Assembly (NCBI GenBank): GCA_019429465.1
Contig: JAHYIV010000001.1
Coordinates: forward strand, 62,001 to 126,000
Reading direction: 5' to 3'
Origin: Desulfoarculaceae bacterium
GTDB lineage: Bacteria > Desulfobacterota > Desulfobulbia > Desulfobulbales > Desulfocapsaceae
DNA: 64,000 nt
The notes under the pieces were generated by a model. It saw only the letters and a list, made by a program, of their open reading frames with translations. It had not been told where the DNA came from and made no database searches. The position numbers and the translations under genes were made by a program. Positions 35,191-43,737 of the stretch are shown piece after piece. How positions within the stretch are numbered: position 1 is the stretch's first letter; every line of letters starts with the position of its first letter.

Positions 35191-36204
35191 CTATCTCCTA
35201 CCCAGAAAGCCCTCCACCATATCCACTTCCTTCTTGCTGCCGATGATCAGTGAGACCCGCTCATGGAGCTCCGTGGGCTGGATATCGAGGATCCTCCGGC
35301 CGTTATCGGTGATGGCGCGGCCACCAGCCTGTTCCACCAGAAAGGCCAGGGGTGATGCCTCGTACAGCAGGCGCAGTTTTCCTTTGGGTTTATCCGGGTT
35401 CCGGCAGTCACGTGGATAAAGGAAGACCCCTCCGACAATCAGATTACGGTGAAAGTCCGCAACCAAGGAACCGATATACCGGGAGCAGTAAGGACGTCCC
35501 GAATCTCCGTCAATCTCCTTCAGATAATTCACATACTGCTGCATCTCAGGGGCCCAGTAATGATAATTACCCTCATTAACCGAGAAATATTTACTCTTTT
35601 CCGGAATCCGGATATTTTCATGGGAGAGAAAGAACTCCCCGACACTGGGATCCAGGGTAAAACCATGGACGCCCGCCCCGGTGGAATAGACCATCATGGT
35701 GGAAGAACCATAGATAATATATCCGGCGGCAACCAGGCTGTTTCCCGGCTGGAGGACATCCTCCAGGGTTCCCTGCCCGCCTTGGCTCCGGCGGCGATGG
35801 ATCGAGAAGATGGTGCCGATGCTGACATTGACATCGATATTGGACGAGCCGTCCAGGGGATCAAAGGCCAGGGTATATTTCCCCTCGCATCCCTCCTGGG
35901 CAGCGACAATCTCGTCGTCTTCTTCCGAGGCCATGACACAGATATAGCCGCTTTTCGCCATTCTGCGTTTAATGGTATTGTTGGCAAATTCATCCAGTTT
36001 CTGCACCTCTTCCCCCTGGATATTGGTCTTGCCCGAGACCCCTATGATATCCGCCAGCCCTGCCATGTTGGCCTCGGCAGAGATAATCTTGCCGGCAACA
36101 ATCAGTTCCGTCAGCAGACCTGACAGTTCCCCCGTTGCCTCCCCGTGCATGTGCTGGCTGTCCATGATCTGCCTATGGACGGTTATTCCCGCTGGTCGTT
36201 TCAT
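35191..36204 (-). CDS. fbp: Fructose-1,6-bisphosphatase class I
   Basis: Gluconeogenic phosphatase, 337 residues. The metal and substrate motifs are present: ASEEDDEIV, AFDPLDGSSNIDVNVSIGTI (about 108-127), GSSTMMVYSTG, RYIGSLVADFHRNLI, and the C-terminal KLRLLYEASPLAFLVEQAGG. The ATG at 36204 follows AGGAG at 5 bp; the frame is open further upstream to 36282 but without a good start. With ppsR in the window it fits active gluconeogenesis, as expected for an organism assimilating small organic acids or CO2. Confidence 0.96.
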   Translation of the reverse strand: MKRPAGITVHRQIMDSQHMHGEATGELSGLLTELIVAGKIISAEANMAGLADIIGVSGKTNIQGEEVQKLDEFANNTIKRRMAKSGYICVMASEEDDEIVAAQEGCEGKYTLAFDPLDGSSNIDVNVSIGTIFSIHRRRSQGGQGTLEDVLQPGNSLVAAGYIIYGSSTMMVYSTGAGVHGFTLDPSVGEFFLSHENIRIPEKSKYFSVNEGNYHYWAPEMQQYVNYLKEIDGDSGRPYCSRYIGSLVADFHRNLIVGGVFLYPRDCRNPDKPKGKLRLLYEASPLAFLVEQAGGRAITDNGRRILDIQPTELHERVSLIIGSKKEVDMVEGFLGRR

Positions 36205-36305
36205 CTTTTCTCCTGATTGAATTGAGGACTGATCTCCCGCTGAAAGGCGGAGACGCCGAGCAGGCGCCTCCGGGCCATGCATGGCCCGCGGACAGAAAAA
36301 GTTTT

Positions 36306-36340
36306 TCTCTGCGTCTCTGCGTCTTCGCGTCTCTGCGCGA
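36306..36340. repeat. Short TCTGCGTCT tandem-like repeat
   Basis: Between fbp and pepA there is a run of near-repeats of TCTCTGCGTC / TTCGCGTC. It is low-complexity and non-coding; no terminator or known element was identified. Confidence 0.5.
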
Positions 36341-36369
36341 AAAAAAATTAATTCGCTTGCCTCTGTAAA

Positions 36370-37926
36370 CTATTTACGCTGAACAATTACTGTTTTTTCT
36401 TCTTTTTTCCATCTCCGCACCAGCTCGAGAAGGGTCCTGGCCCCGATTCCTGACGGCCCTCTAGGGACATACGACTTTTCCGTAAACTCCCAGGCGGTGC
36501 CGGCAATATCCAGATGGGCCCAGGGGGTATCACCGACAAATTTTTCCAGATAGGCCGCCGCCGTGATGGTCCCCGCCGACTTGCCACCCGTGTTTTTCAT
36601 ATCGGCCACCCGAGATTCAAGCTGTTTTGTGTACTCCTTGCCCAGGGGCAGTCGCCACAGGGGCTCACCACTACGATCACCGGCGGCCAGCAGACACTCA
36701 ACCAGCTCATCATTATTGCCGAGCAAAGCGGTGCGATGATGACCAAGAGCGATAATCGCCGCCCCGGTCAAGGTGGCAAGATCAATGACATAATCGGGTT
36801 TGAATTTCTCGAGGCCAAAGGCCAGGGCATCTGCCAGGATCAATCGCCCCTCGGCATCTGTATTGACAATCTCCGAGGTCAAACCGTTATAGTGGGTGAT
36901 AATGTCACCCGGTTTCAGGGCAGCCCCGCCCGCCATGTTCTCCGTTGCCGGCACGATGGCGACAATTCCCAGATCGGGCCGTTCCTCTCCCACTGCCTGC
37001 ATCAGGGCCATGACCGCCGCGCCGCCGCACATATCATATTTCATATCCTCCATGCCGGCTCCCGGCTTGAGGCTGACCCCGCCTGAATCAAAGGTGAGAC
37101 CCTTGCCCACCAGCAGCAGGGTCTGGGTCTTATGAATCGGCCGGTATTCCAGGACAACCATCTTGGGCGGTTCCGTTGAGCCCTGATTCACGGCCAGTAT
37201 GCCACCCATCCCCATCCGTTTCATTTCATCTTTGCCAAGCACCGTACATTTCAGGGAATATTTCTTGGCAAGCATGCGGCCATGGGTAGCAAAATGAGAA
37301 GGTGTCCAGCAGTTTCCAGGTTCATTGGCCATATTTCTGGCCTCCCGAGCTGCCAGGGCTGCAATCTGCCCCATGCGCACCGCTTTATGCAAGGCATCAG
37401 TACTGGCCCTGGCAAACAGACGAATTTCCTCTAGACCTTGGTACAACTCTTCTTCGGGGGCATTCTTTTTATACTTCAGAAAACGATAATCTCCAAGCAG
37501 CACCCCTTCACTCATGCATTCGGCCACCTCTTTTGCCGGTATACCCATAATTTCAGGAAGACAGATCATGATCTTCTTCGCCTTAACCTTGCCTGCCTGC
37601 TGGGCTATAAGGCCACCAGTCAGACGGCACCTCTCCCGCAGCTCATCATGAGCCTCATTGCCCTCAATCTTCCCCAACCCCACCAGCAGAAGGCGCCTGG
37701 CAGAAAAAGAGACACTTTCCTTCTCTATCCTTGGATAAAAAAGTAACAATTCTCCTTCCTTGGCCCTGAACTCTTCAAGAGTCCCGCTCTGCTCCAACCA
37801 GCTGCTCACGATGGAACTGTCGCACTTCAACGCCCCTTTTTTAGGCTGTTCCACACAATAAACCAATAAGTCTCCACTGAACTGTTCAGGTTTTTTCTCA
37901 GTTACAATCACTTTTGTCGATTTCAC
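36370..37926 (-). CDS. pepA: Leucyl aminopeptidase (M17 family)
   Basis: Cytoplasmic dizinc/dimanganese aminopeptidase, about 518 residues. Catalytic and metal motifs: LVGKGLTFDSGGVSLKP, YDMCGGAAV, and NTDAEGRLILADALAF (signature), then LTGAAIIALG. The N-terminal domain is the usual macro-like fold. A GTG at 37926 preceded by GAGGG is chosen; starts at 37953 (ATG) or 37974 (GTG) have poorer ribosome-binding sites and add 9 or 16 residues. The family can also act as a DNA-binding protein (PepA/XerA), but that cannot be judged here. Confidence 0.93.
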   Translation of the reverse strand: MKSTKVIVTEKKPEQFSGDLLVYCVEQPKKGALKCDSSIVSSWLEQSGTLEEFRAKEGELLLFYPRIEKESVSFSARRLLLVGLGKIEGNEAHDELRERCRLTGGLIAQQAGKVKAKKIMICLPEIMGIPAKEVAECMSEGVLLGDYRFLKYKKNAPEEELYQGLEEIRLFARASTDALHKAVRMGQIAALAAREARNMANEPGNCWTPSHFATHGRMLAKKYSLKCTVLGKDEMKRMGMGGILAVNQGSTEPPKMVVLEYRPIHKTQTLLLVGKGLTFDSGGVSLKPGAGMEDMKYDMCGGAAVMALMQAVGEERPDLGIVAIVPATENMAGGAALKPGDIITHYNGLTSEIVNTDAEGRLILADALAFGLEKFKPDYVIDLATLTGAAIIALGHHRTALLGNNDELVECLLAAGDRSGEPLWRLPLGKEYTKQLESRVADMKNTGGKSAGTITAAAYLEKFVGDTPWAHLDIAGTAWEFTEKSYVPRGPSGIGARTLLELVRRWKKEEKTVIVQRK

Positions 37927-38230
37927 GCTTGCCCTCTGTTTATCTGTTTCCATGATGAAGGGAGATCGAGCCACCCTGGACAGCCCTTTCTCTCGGCTGT
38001 GACTGCCAGCCCGTCAGATCGGCCACTGTTGAAGGAAAAAAACGGCGGCATCAATGCACTCCCCACCGCTTTCCTGTTGAAAAACTAATACGTTATTTAG
38101 TATATACTGCTATAGTACGTCAAGAAGCTTTCAGGTTAATTGGTACCACAGCTGCTTCTTGCCATATTTTCTGTTCATCATGGCACATCGCTCTGCGTCC
38201 TTCAGCATCAAATTTACTCAGGAGCATATA

Positions 38231-39304
38231 GTGTTATCCACCCTTGTAACCGCCGTTTTCCTGGCTCTGGCCATTTCATTTCTTTGTTCACTTATGGAGG
38301 CAGTTCTTTACACCATCTCCGCCAGCCAGGTGGAGATGCTCAAAAAAAAAGGACATCCCGCCGCGGACCTGTTGATATCCATGCGAAGTGATATCAACAG
38401 ACCCATCACCGCCATCCTCACCATGAACACGCTTGCCCATACGGTTGGGGCCACGGTAGCCGGAGCTTCAGCGGCAATGGTACTTGGAGAAAAGAATCTG
38501 TTTCTCTTTTCCGCCGTTTTCACCCTCGCCATCCTTATTCTTTCAGAAATCATCCCCAAGACCATCGGGGTCACCTATGCCGTGAAACTTGCCCCCCTGA
38601 TCGCCAGACCGCTCTACCTGTTGGTGATCACGTTGAAGCCGGCAATCTGGCTGTGCCAGGTGGTCACCCGCCTTATCCCCCAGAACAAGGACGGAGGGCA
38701 TATTTCCGCCGAAGAGTTACGAACGATTGCCTCCCTGTCGCGGAAGTCGGGACAGATTGAGCCGGACCAGGAACGGGTCATCAACAATATCCTCGAGCTT
38801 GGCCACAAGACTGTCCGCCAGGTCATGACCCCACGCACGGTCACCTTTTCTCTGGATCAGGATATGACCGTTGCCGACACCTTAAAACTTGAAGCCATGT
38901 TCAGCCGTCACAGCAGGATCCCGCTCTATCATAACACCCCTAACGATGTAACAGGGATTGTCATGCGCAAGGATATCTTACTGGCCGCAGCGGAGCAGAA
39001 AAACAGCCTGCCGCTCTCACAACTCATGAATCCGGTCCATTTTGTGGCAGAGACCGCCCCTTTAAATCGAGTGCTCGTCGATTTTTATGAGCGACACCAG
39101 CATCTTTTCGTGGTTGTTGATGAATACGGGGCCATGACCGGGATCATCTCCATGGAGGATATCCTGGAAGAGATCGTTGGCCGGGAGATCATGGACGAGT
39201 CCGACAGGGCAAAAAACATGCGGGAACTGGCCAGACACCAGTACAGGTCAGCCTCCACAGAAGCGCTCACCCAGAAGGAAGAATTTAAGAAAGACCAAAA
39301 GTAA
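38231..39304 (+). CDS. CNNM (DUF21) - CBS domain membrane protein
   Basis: A 357-residue protein with an N-terminal CNNM transmembrane domain (three or four helices, residues about 3-165; SFLCSLMEAVLYTIS opening) and a cytoplasmic CBS pair (about 195-320) starting VRQVMTPRTVTFSLDQ. The CBS part is followed by FVVVDEYGAMTGIISMEDILEEIVG. The family handles divalent metal (Mg/Co) efflux or sensing; the C-terminal CorC_HlyC transporter-associated domain is missing. The GTG at 38231 with AGGAG 6 bp upstream is preferred over a TTG at 38159. A repeat begins directly after its stop codon. Confidence 0.88.
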   Translation: MLSTLVTAVFLALAISFLCSLMEAVLYTISASQVEMLKKKGHPAADLLISMRSDINRPITAILTMNTLAHTVGATVAGASAAMVLGEKNLFLFSAVFTLAILILSEIIPKTIGVTYAVKLAPLIARPLYLLVITLKPAIWLCQVVTRLIPQNKDGGHISAEELRTIASLSRKSGQIEPDQERVINNILELGHKTVRQVMTPRTVTFSLDQDMTVADTLKLEAMFSRHSRIPLYHNTPNDVTGIVMRKDILLAAAEQKNSLPLSQLMNPVHFVAETAPLNRVLVDFYERHQHLFVVVDEYGAMTGIISMEDILEEIVGREIMDESDRAKNMRELARHQYRSASTEALTQKEEFKKDQK

Positions 39305-39420
39305 GGGACTCGGAAAATAGTGCTGTACCTGAATTGCGACTGGATTTGGGCCGGATCTGGCTGCACCGATTGAGTAAAACCGCAGATGTAGTTGCGCGCT
39401 CCATCGAGGATTTTGCGATT
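39305..39420. repeat. Dispersed ~115-bp repeat, copy 1
   Basis: Begins with GGGACTCGGAAA immediately after the CNNM stop and ends at TTTTGCGATT. It is about 93% alike to 41312-41425 in the same orientation, so the pair brackets the lipoprotein and MCE genes. On the minus strand it contains a short open frame (QSVQPDPAQIQSQFRY) with an AAGGAGG-like site upstream in this copy. No known transposase or terminal inverted repeats were recognised. The remaining sequence up to 39714 has no gene I can support. Confidence 0.8.
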
Positions 39421-39714
39421 GTTTTCATCATGACCTGCCTCCTTGATTTTGGCTCTGAGTTGATTGTGGCTTCTCAACGTAACCCACGCTTGCAAGGGAG
39501 GAAGGTCTTTTTTTGCTTAAGTGTTAACCATCATATCTAAATTCTGCAATCGTTCGAGCATCGAGGGCGTCAAAACAAGGCCAGAGGCAAAGAGGCTGGC
39601 GGATTTCAGCGCCGACGTCGTCATGCTGCATTGAGCCTGAAATCCTGTAAGTCAACTCCGCAAATGTGCTTATTGACGTCCGAATGCCGGATGATTGCAG
39701 GATTCAGAGAAAAG

Positions 39715-40335
39715 TTATCGGCTAACGGCTTCCAGCCAGACAACAAGATCACCGGCAACCTTAATGGCTGCCTGATTGATTGCCGTTGTGGCGCCGCGCG
39801 CATCTGACGTTACAGCCTCGACCATGGCGACCAGTTCTTTGCCGGCAATAACCCTCCTGTTTCTGTTGTCGACCAGATGGAAGCGCATCCTGACAACACC
39901 TTCAGAGCCCCTGCCCTCCCCGAGAACATGGCCAAATTCCAGCAGGGTGCTCTCCAGCAGCAAATCAGCCCTGGACACCGAGGTGGGCGGAAGCACGGCC
40001 TGGAATAGACCGCTTTTCTCCACGGCCACCTCAAGCACGGTCTGCATCGATCTGACCGGCGCCTCTTGCCAACGACTGTAAGCATAGCTGTGTTGACTGT
40101 TGCGTCTATCACTATAGAGGATATCGGTAGTGGTAAAGGCCCCGGTACCTCGAACCAGGGCTATCTGAATGATGACGGAATCTTTCTTTTCTGTCTGGGT
40201 CGGTCCATTTTGACTCCACCCGGGCTCAAGAGTGAAGATCTCCACCGGAGGAAGGTTCTGCAATGTGCAACCTGCAGTCAAAGCAGAGACGATCAGGACA
40301 GCCAGGACCAGGACGTAACAGCTACTTCTTATCAT
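39715..40335 (-). CDS. PqiC/YmbA-like ABC transport auxiliary lipoprotein (second operon)
   Basis: A 206-residue predicted lipoprotein with signal and lipobox TAGC (Cys about 23), then an ABC-transport-auxiliary domain with YSDRRNSQHSYAYSRWQEAP, the characteristic segment of this family. It is the last gene of the second MCE operon and its start overlaps the end of the MCE gene. It is equivalent to 3052-3666 in the first operon though the two are clearly diverged. Confidence 0.85.
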   Translation of the reverse strand: MIRSSCYVLVLAVLIVSALTAGCTLQNLPPVEIFTLEPGWSQNGPTQTEKKDSVIIQIALVRGTGAFTTTDILYSDRRNSQHSYAYSRWQEAPVRSMQTVLEVAVEKSGLFQAVLPPTSVSRADLLLESTLLEFGHVLGEGRGSEGVVRMRFHLVDNRNRRVIAGKELVAMVEAVTSDARGATTAINQAAIKVAGDLVVWLEAVSR

Positions 40336-41215
40336 ACCCCTCCTCTCCTGGTCCTGGGCGTAACCGGGATCGCTTGAATATCAAATCTCCGGGACTGGCC
40401 TCAATCGCCCGGGTCGTTCTTTGCAGATCTCCCGCCAGGACCTCCAGTTCATACAGCAGCTGCTGGAACGACTCAAGATTCTGGCGGACAAGGCTGGCCA
40501 GGTTTCGATCCGGATCGGCATAATCATGCTCCAGTCTCACGGCCATTCTCTCAACATTCAAGGCCGCGGACTCAACCTTGACAAAGGCCTGCACAACTCC
40601 CTTTTCCATCGCTATGCTGCTGTCAATAAAATCCTGGAAGCCCTTTAATTTCACCCTGACATCTCTGGTCAGCCCCTTCATTTCAACAAGGATTTCATCA
40701 ACATTCTGCAGGTTCTGTACACTGAGCAGCCGATCAATCTTATCCAGGGCCAGAGCCAACTTTTCGGCAAGGATCGTCAGAGACTCGTCAAATCGGGCAT
40801 AGGCTGAAAGGCTGGCGGGGATGACTGGAACAGTATCATCCCTCATCACCAGCGGTGAATCTTTGCGCCCGCCGCTCAGCTCCACAAAGGCCAATCCGGT
40901 CAGGCCAAAGGACTTGAGCGTGGCTGTGGTATCAACCTTGACCGGGGTGCCGCGCCTGAGCTTTAACAGCAGTTCCACCTCTTCGGAATTATCCGGGTTC
41001 AGCTTCATCTTCTCGACAATGCCCACATCCACTCCCCGATACTTGACCGAGGCCTCAGAGCTTAATCCGGCAACAGACTCTACCATATAGACGTAATAGT
41101 AGTCATATTCTTGCTTGTATCCGTACTTCCCCAGCCAATAGACAAAAATGATCAGCCCGGCCAGCAACAGGACCACAAAGATGCCAACGATGGTATAGTT
41201 GATTCTACTTTCCAT
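40322..41215 (-). CDS. MlaD/MCE family protein (second operon)
   Basis: A 297-residue MCE protein. One N-terminal transmembrane helix (about 9-28), then the MCE domain with VAGLSSEASVKYRGVDVGIVEKM and SFGLTGLAFVELSGG, then a helical tail. The ATG at 41215 is chosen; upstream codons to 41266 are encoded inside a MITE relic. A ~280-bp gap full of repeat sequence separates it from the ATPase gene, unlike the tight spacing of the first operon, so repeats appear to have inserted into this operon. Confidence 0.88.
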   Translation of the reverse strand: MESRINYTIVGIFVVLLLAGLIIFVYWLGKYGYKQEYDYYYVYMVESVAGLSSEASVKYRGVDVGIVEKMKLNPDNSEEVELLLKLRRGTPVKVDTTATLKSFGLTGLAFVELSGGRKDSPLVMRDDTVPVIPASLSAYARFDESLTILAEKLALALDKIDRLLSVQNLQNVDEILVEMKGLTRDVRVKLKGFQDFIDSSIAMEKGVVQAFVKVESAALNVERMAVRLEHDYADPDRNLASLVRQNLESFQQLLYELEVLAGDLQRTTRAIEASPGDLIFKRSRLRPGPGEEGYDKK

Positions 41216-41221
41216 TATGCA

Positions 41222-41515
41222 CCGCTGTAAAAAAAAATGGTCATTTGGATAAAAAACCGGGCACAAGGAGCCGGTCGCTCTTCATCTCTTCATGGCCAGT
41301 AAAACACATTGGGGACTCGGAAACTCTTGATGTACCTGAATTGCGACTGAATTTGGGCCGGATGTGGCTGCACCGATTGAGTAAAACCACAGATGTAGTG
41401 GCGCTCCATCGAGGATTTTGCGATTAAGGTGCGGTCAAAGATGGCCCGAAGACGGACAGCAAGATGGTATAGTAGTATTTTCCTCGTCCCTTGGTTATTT
41501 CGTAATGGCCCCTAA
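41222..41515. repeat. MITE-like relic split by the 115-bp repeat
   Basis: The left part (ACCGCTGTAAAAAAA near 41223, with AAGGAGCCGGTCGCTC near 41267) and the right end (GTTATTTCGTAATGGCCCCT, ending 41515) both match the MITE. Between them sits the second copy of the 115-bp repeat and about 65 bp of other sequence. The right end codes for the C-terminus of the ATPase gene. Confidence 0.7.
41312..41425. repeat. Dispersed ~115-bp repeat, copy 2
   Basis: Direct repeat of 39305-39420 with about eight differences, lying inside the MITE relic. The boundaries of similarity are sharp at GGGACTCGGAAA and TTTTGCGATT. Confidence 0.8.
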
Positions 41516-42268
41516 ACTCCTGATCCTTCCTCGCGCGCCCTCAAAAAATCCCCTGGCAACAGGATGGGGGTTTCCCCTGACTTCAGCAAGAGTGCCTTCG
41601 GCAATCACCTTCTTATCACCCAGAACAGCAAACCGATCAACAACGGTCCAGATTGAATCAAGGTCATGGGTGACCATGACCACGGTCAGCCCAAGGAGAT
41701 CCCGCAGCTTGAGAATCAGGACATCAAAGGCCTCGGCACCGATGGGATCAAGGCCTGAGGTTGGCTCATCGAGAAAGAGCAGTTGCGGATCCATAGCCAG
41801 GGCTCGCGCCAGAGACGCCCTTTTGACCATACCGCCGCTCAATTCAGCGGGATAGAGTTCTGCCGCATGGGCAGGAAGACCAACCATGTTGATTTTCATG
41901 GCCACGATATCGCCAATCAGGGTCATGGGAAGATCGGTGTATTCCTTCAGGGATATGCCGATATTCTCGGCAACGGTAAGGGAAGAGTAGAGGGCCCCTC
42001 CCTGAAAGAGAACCCCCCACTGGCGCCGCAGCCAAGCGGCCTCCGCTCGGCTGATCTCTGACAGTTTATGTCCAAGAACCGTAATTTCTCCTTCCTGGGG
42101 AGAGAGCAGCATCACCATCTCTTTCATCAGGGTTGATTTTCCTGAACCGCTGCCGCCAAGAAGTCCATAGATCTCAGTCTGCCGCACGGTCAGACTGATG
42201 TTGTCATGAATCAGGTTCCGGCCAAACCTGGTCACCACATTGGCGACGGTGATAACTGGTTCACTCAA
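41495..42268 (-). CDS. MlaF-like ABC transporter ATP-binding protein (second operon)
   Basis: A 257-residue ABC ATPase with Walker A LLGGSGSGKST (about 35-44), signature ELSGGMVKRASLARAL, Walker B LLFLDEPTSGLDP and the switch histidine in MVTHDLDS. It overlaps the permease gene by 4 bp (ATGA), so it is translationally coupled. The final residues LGAITK and the stop codon come from the end of the MITE-like repeat; the catalytic domain is complete, so the enzyme is probably active. Confidence 0.93.
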   Translation of the reverse strand: MSEPVITVANVVTRFGRNLIHDNISLTVRQTEIYGLLGGSGSGKSTLMKEMVMLLSPQEGEITVLGHKLSEISRAEAAWLRRQWGVLFQGGALYSSLTVAENIGISLKEYTDLPMTLIGDIVAMKINMVGLPAHAAELYPAELSGGMVKRASLARALAMDPQLLFLDEPTSGLDPIGAEAFDVLILKLRDLLGLTVVMVTHDLDSIWTVVDRFAVLGDKKVIAEGTLAEVRGNPHPVARGFFEGARGRIRSLGAITK

Positions 42269-43413
42269 ATGCCGAGCTCCGTAAAAAGGACTGAAAAAAG
42301 GGCATCACAGGCAATCACCAGAAAAATGGCGTTGACCACACTGATCGTGGTGTACCGTCCTATGCTCTCGGTGCTTTTCGAAACCTGAAAGCCCCGAAAG
42401 CAGGCAACTGCCGCAATCATCCAGGCGAAAAACGGCCCTTTAAAAAGACCAATCCACACATGTTTGACTTCGAGTGCCACCTGCAGTCGACGAAGAAACT
42501 CACCGTAAGAGATATTCAGGTGGATGCTGGAGATAAACATCCCGGCCAGGATCCCCACTATATCGGCAAAGAAGATCAGCAGCGGCATGACAATCATCAG
42601 GGCCACGATCCGCGGCTGTACCAGAAAGTGAAGGGGGTCAAATCCCATGGTGCGCATGGCATCGATCTCCTCGGTTATCTTCATCACCCCGATCTGGGCG
42701 GTATAGGAGGAGCCGGTGCGTCCAGCCACGACAATGGCGGTGATCAGGGGTGCGAGTTCCCGCGTCACTGAGATGCTGATCATATCGACAATGAAGATAT
42801 TGGCGCCGAATTTTTCCAGCTGCACCGCTCCCTGATAGGCAATCACCACACCGATCAGAAAACTGGTCAGGGCAATAATAGGCATGGCCCTAACCCCTGC
42901 CTCTTCAATGTTTTTGACAATCGCACCATAACGGACGGATAGGGGATGACGCAGGGCCAGCAGAAAGATGATGAAATTCTCGCCCAGGAAAGAGAGGAAG
43001 GCCGCCATATCCAGAAAAAAGGCGACAGAGCCCTTTCCCAGAGCATGCGGTAAACCCAGAAGGCGGGAAGAAAAAGCAGCCCCGGCAACTGGAAGTTCCG
43101 GGACATACTGCCTGAGCAACCGATACATCTTGTCATGGCCGGCACTGGCCCCAATGATTTCCATGGCACAGTTGTGGCGTGTCAGCAGGTCATAATAAGT
43201 GATGAAGAGCATCATCCCTGCCGAATCAACATGCCTCACCTCAGAGACATCCCACAGGACATGGACACTATGAGTCTTCCCGGCAAAGTGTTTCAGCTTC
43301 CTCTCCACTCCCCGCAGACTCTCAATGACCCAGTCGCCACTACTTTGAATCGTCGCGCCGGCAGCGGTGTCGACAAATTCTATCTGCCCCTGGTGAGATG
43401 AAGTTGCGCCCAT
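42265..43413 (-). CDS. STAS-MlaE family ABC transporter permease (second operon)
   Basis: A complete 382-residue fusion. Residues about 10-105 form a STAS domain (HVLWDVSEVRHVDSAGMMLF, with the conserved Asp-Ser), replacing the separate MlaB subunit of E. coli. Residues about 125-382 are the MlaE permease with VTRELAPLITAIVVAGRTGS and EEIDAMRTMGFDPL. It begins the minus-strand operon permease-ATPase-MCE-lipoprotein, the same order as at 1-3666, so the cell has two related but separate lipid transporters. Confidence 0.93.
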   Translation of the reverse strand: MGATSSHQGQIEFVDTAAGATIQSSGDWVIESLRGVERKLKHFAGKTHSVHVLWDVSEVRHVDSAGMMLFITYYDLLTRHNCAMEIIGASAGHDKMYRLLRQYVPELPVAGAAFSSRLLGLPHALGKGSVAFFLDMAAFLSFLGENFIIFLLALRHPLSVRYGAIVKNIEEAGVRAMPIIALTSFLIGVVIAYQGAVQLEKFGANIFIVDMISISVTRELAPLITAIVVAGRTGSSYTAQIGVMKITEEIDAMRTMGFDPLHFLVQPRIVALMIVMPLLIFFADIVGILAGMFISSIHLNISYGEFLRRLQVALEVKHVWIGLFKGPFFAWMIAAVACFRGFQVSKSTESIGRYTTISVVNAIFLVIACDALFSVLFTELGI

Positions 43414-43737
43414 AGGCTTTTCCCAAGTGTCGTTGAAGGAGAAAAAACAGCATACAACTCCTTTATTGGTAACGATCCAGCAGACACAATCTTAACTGGT
43501 AGGGGCACACGTCAGTGTAAAGCCATAGTTGAAGAGTTACCTTCATTTCAGTCTATTGATTTCCATTATTGACGTCAAGGAACTTATTCAAAACCTCTCT
43601 GAGAAGAAGCTTCCTCAGGGTTTTGCTCATTGTTCTATTTTTACTCCGGCAGTATAATTTCAGAAGGCAGATACAGGCAGAAATAATCCCCAGAGGTTAC
43701 TTCTGCCTTGTCCAAAGTTGCCACAGAGAGGTTCTGT
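43414..43737. other. Intergenic region between divergent MCE operon and P-type ATPase
   Basis: No gene is supported here. It should hold the promoters of both divergent units. A possible hairpin with AAAACCT...CTGAG pairing to CTCAGGGTTTT lies at 43589-43625, on the plus strand upstream of the ATPase gene. No confident -35/-10 pair was found. Confidence 0.5.
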
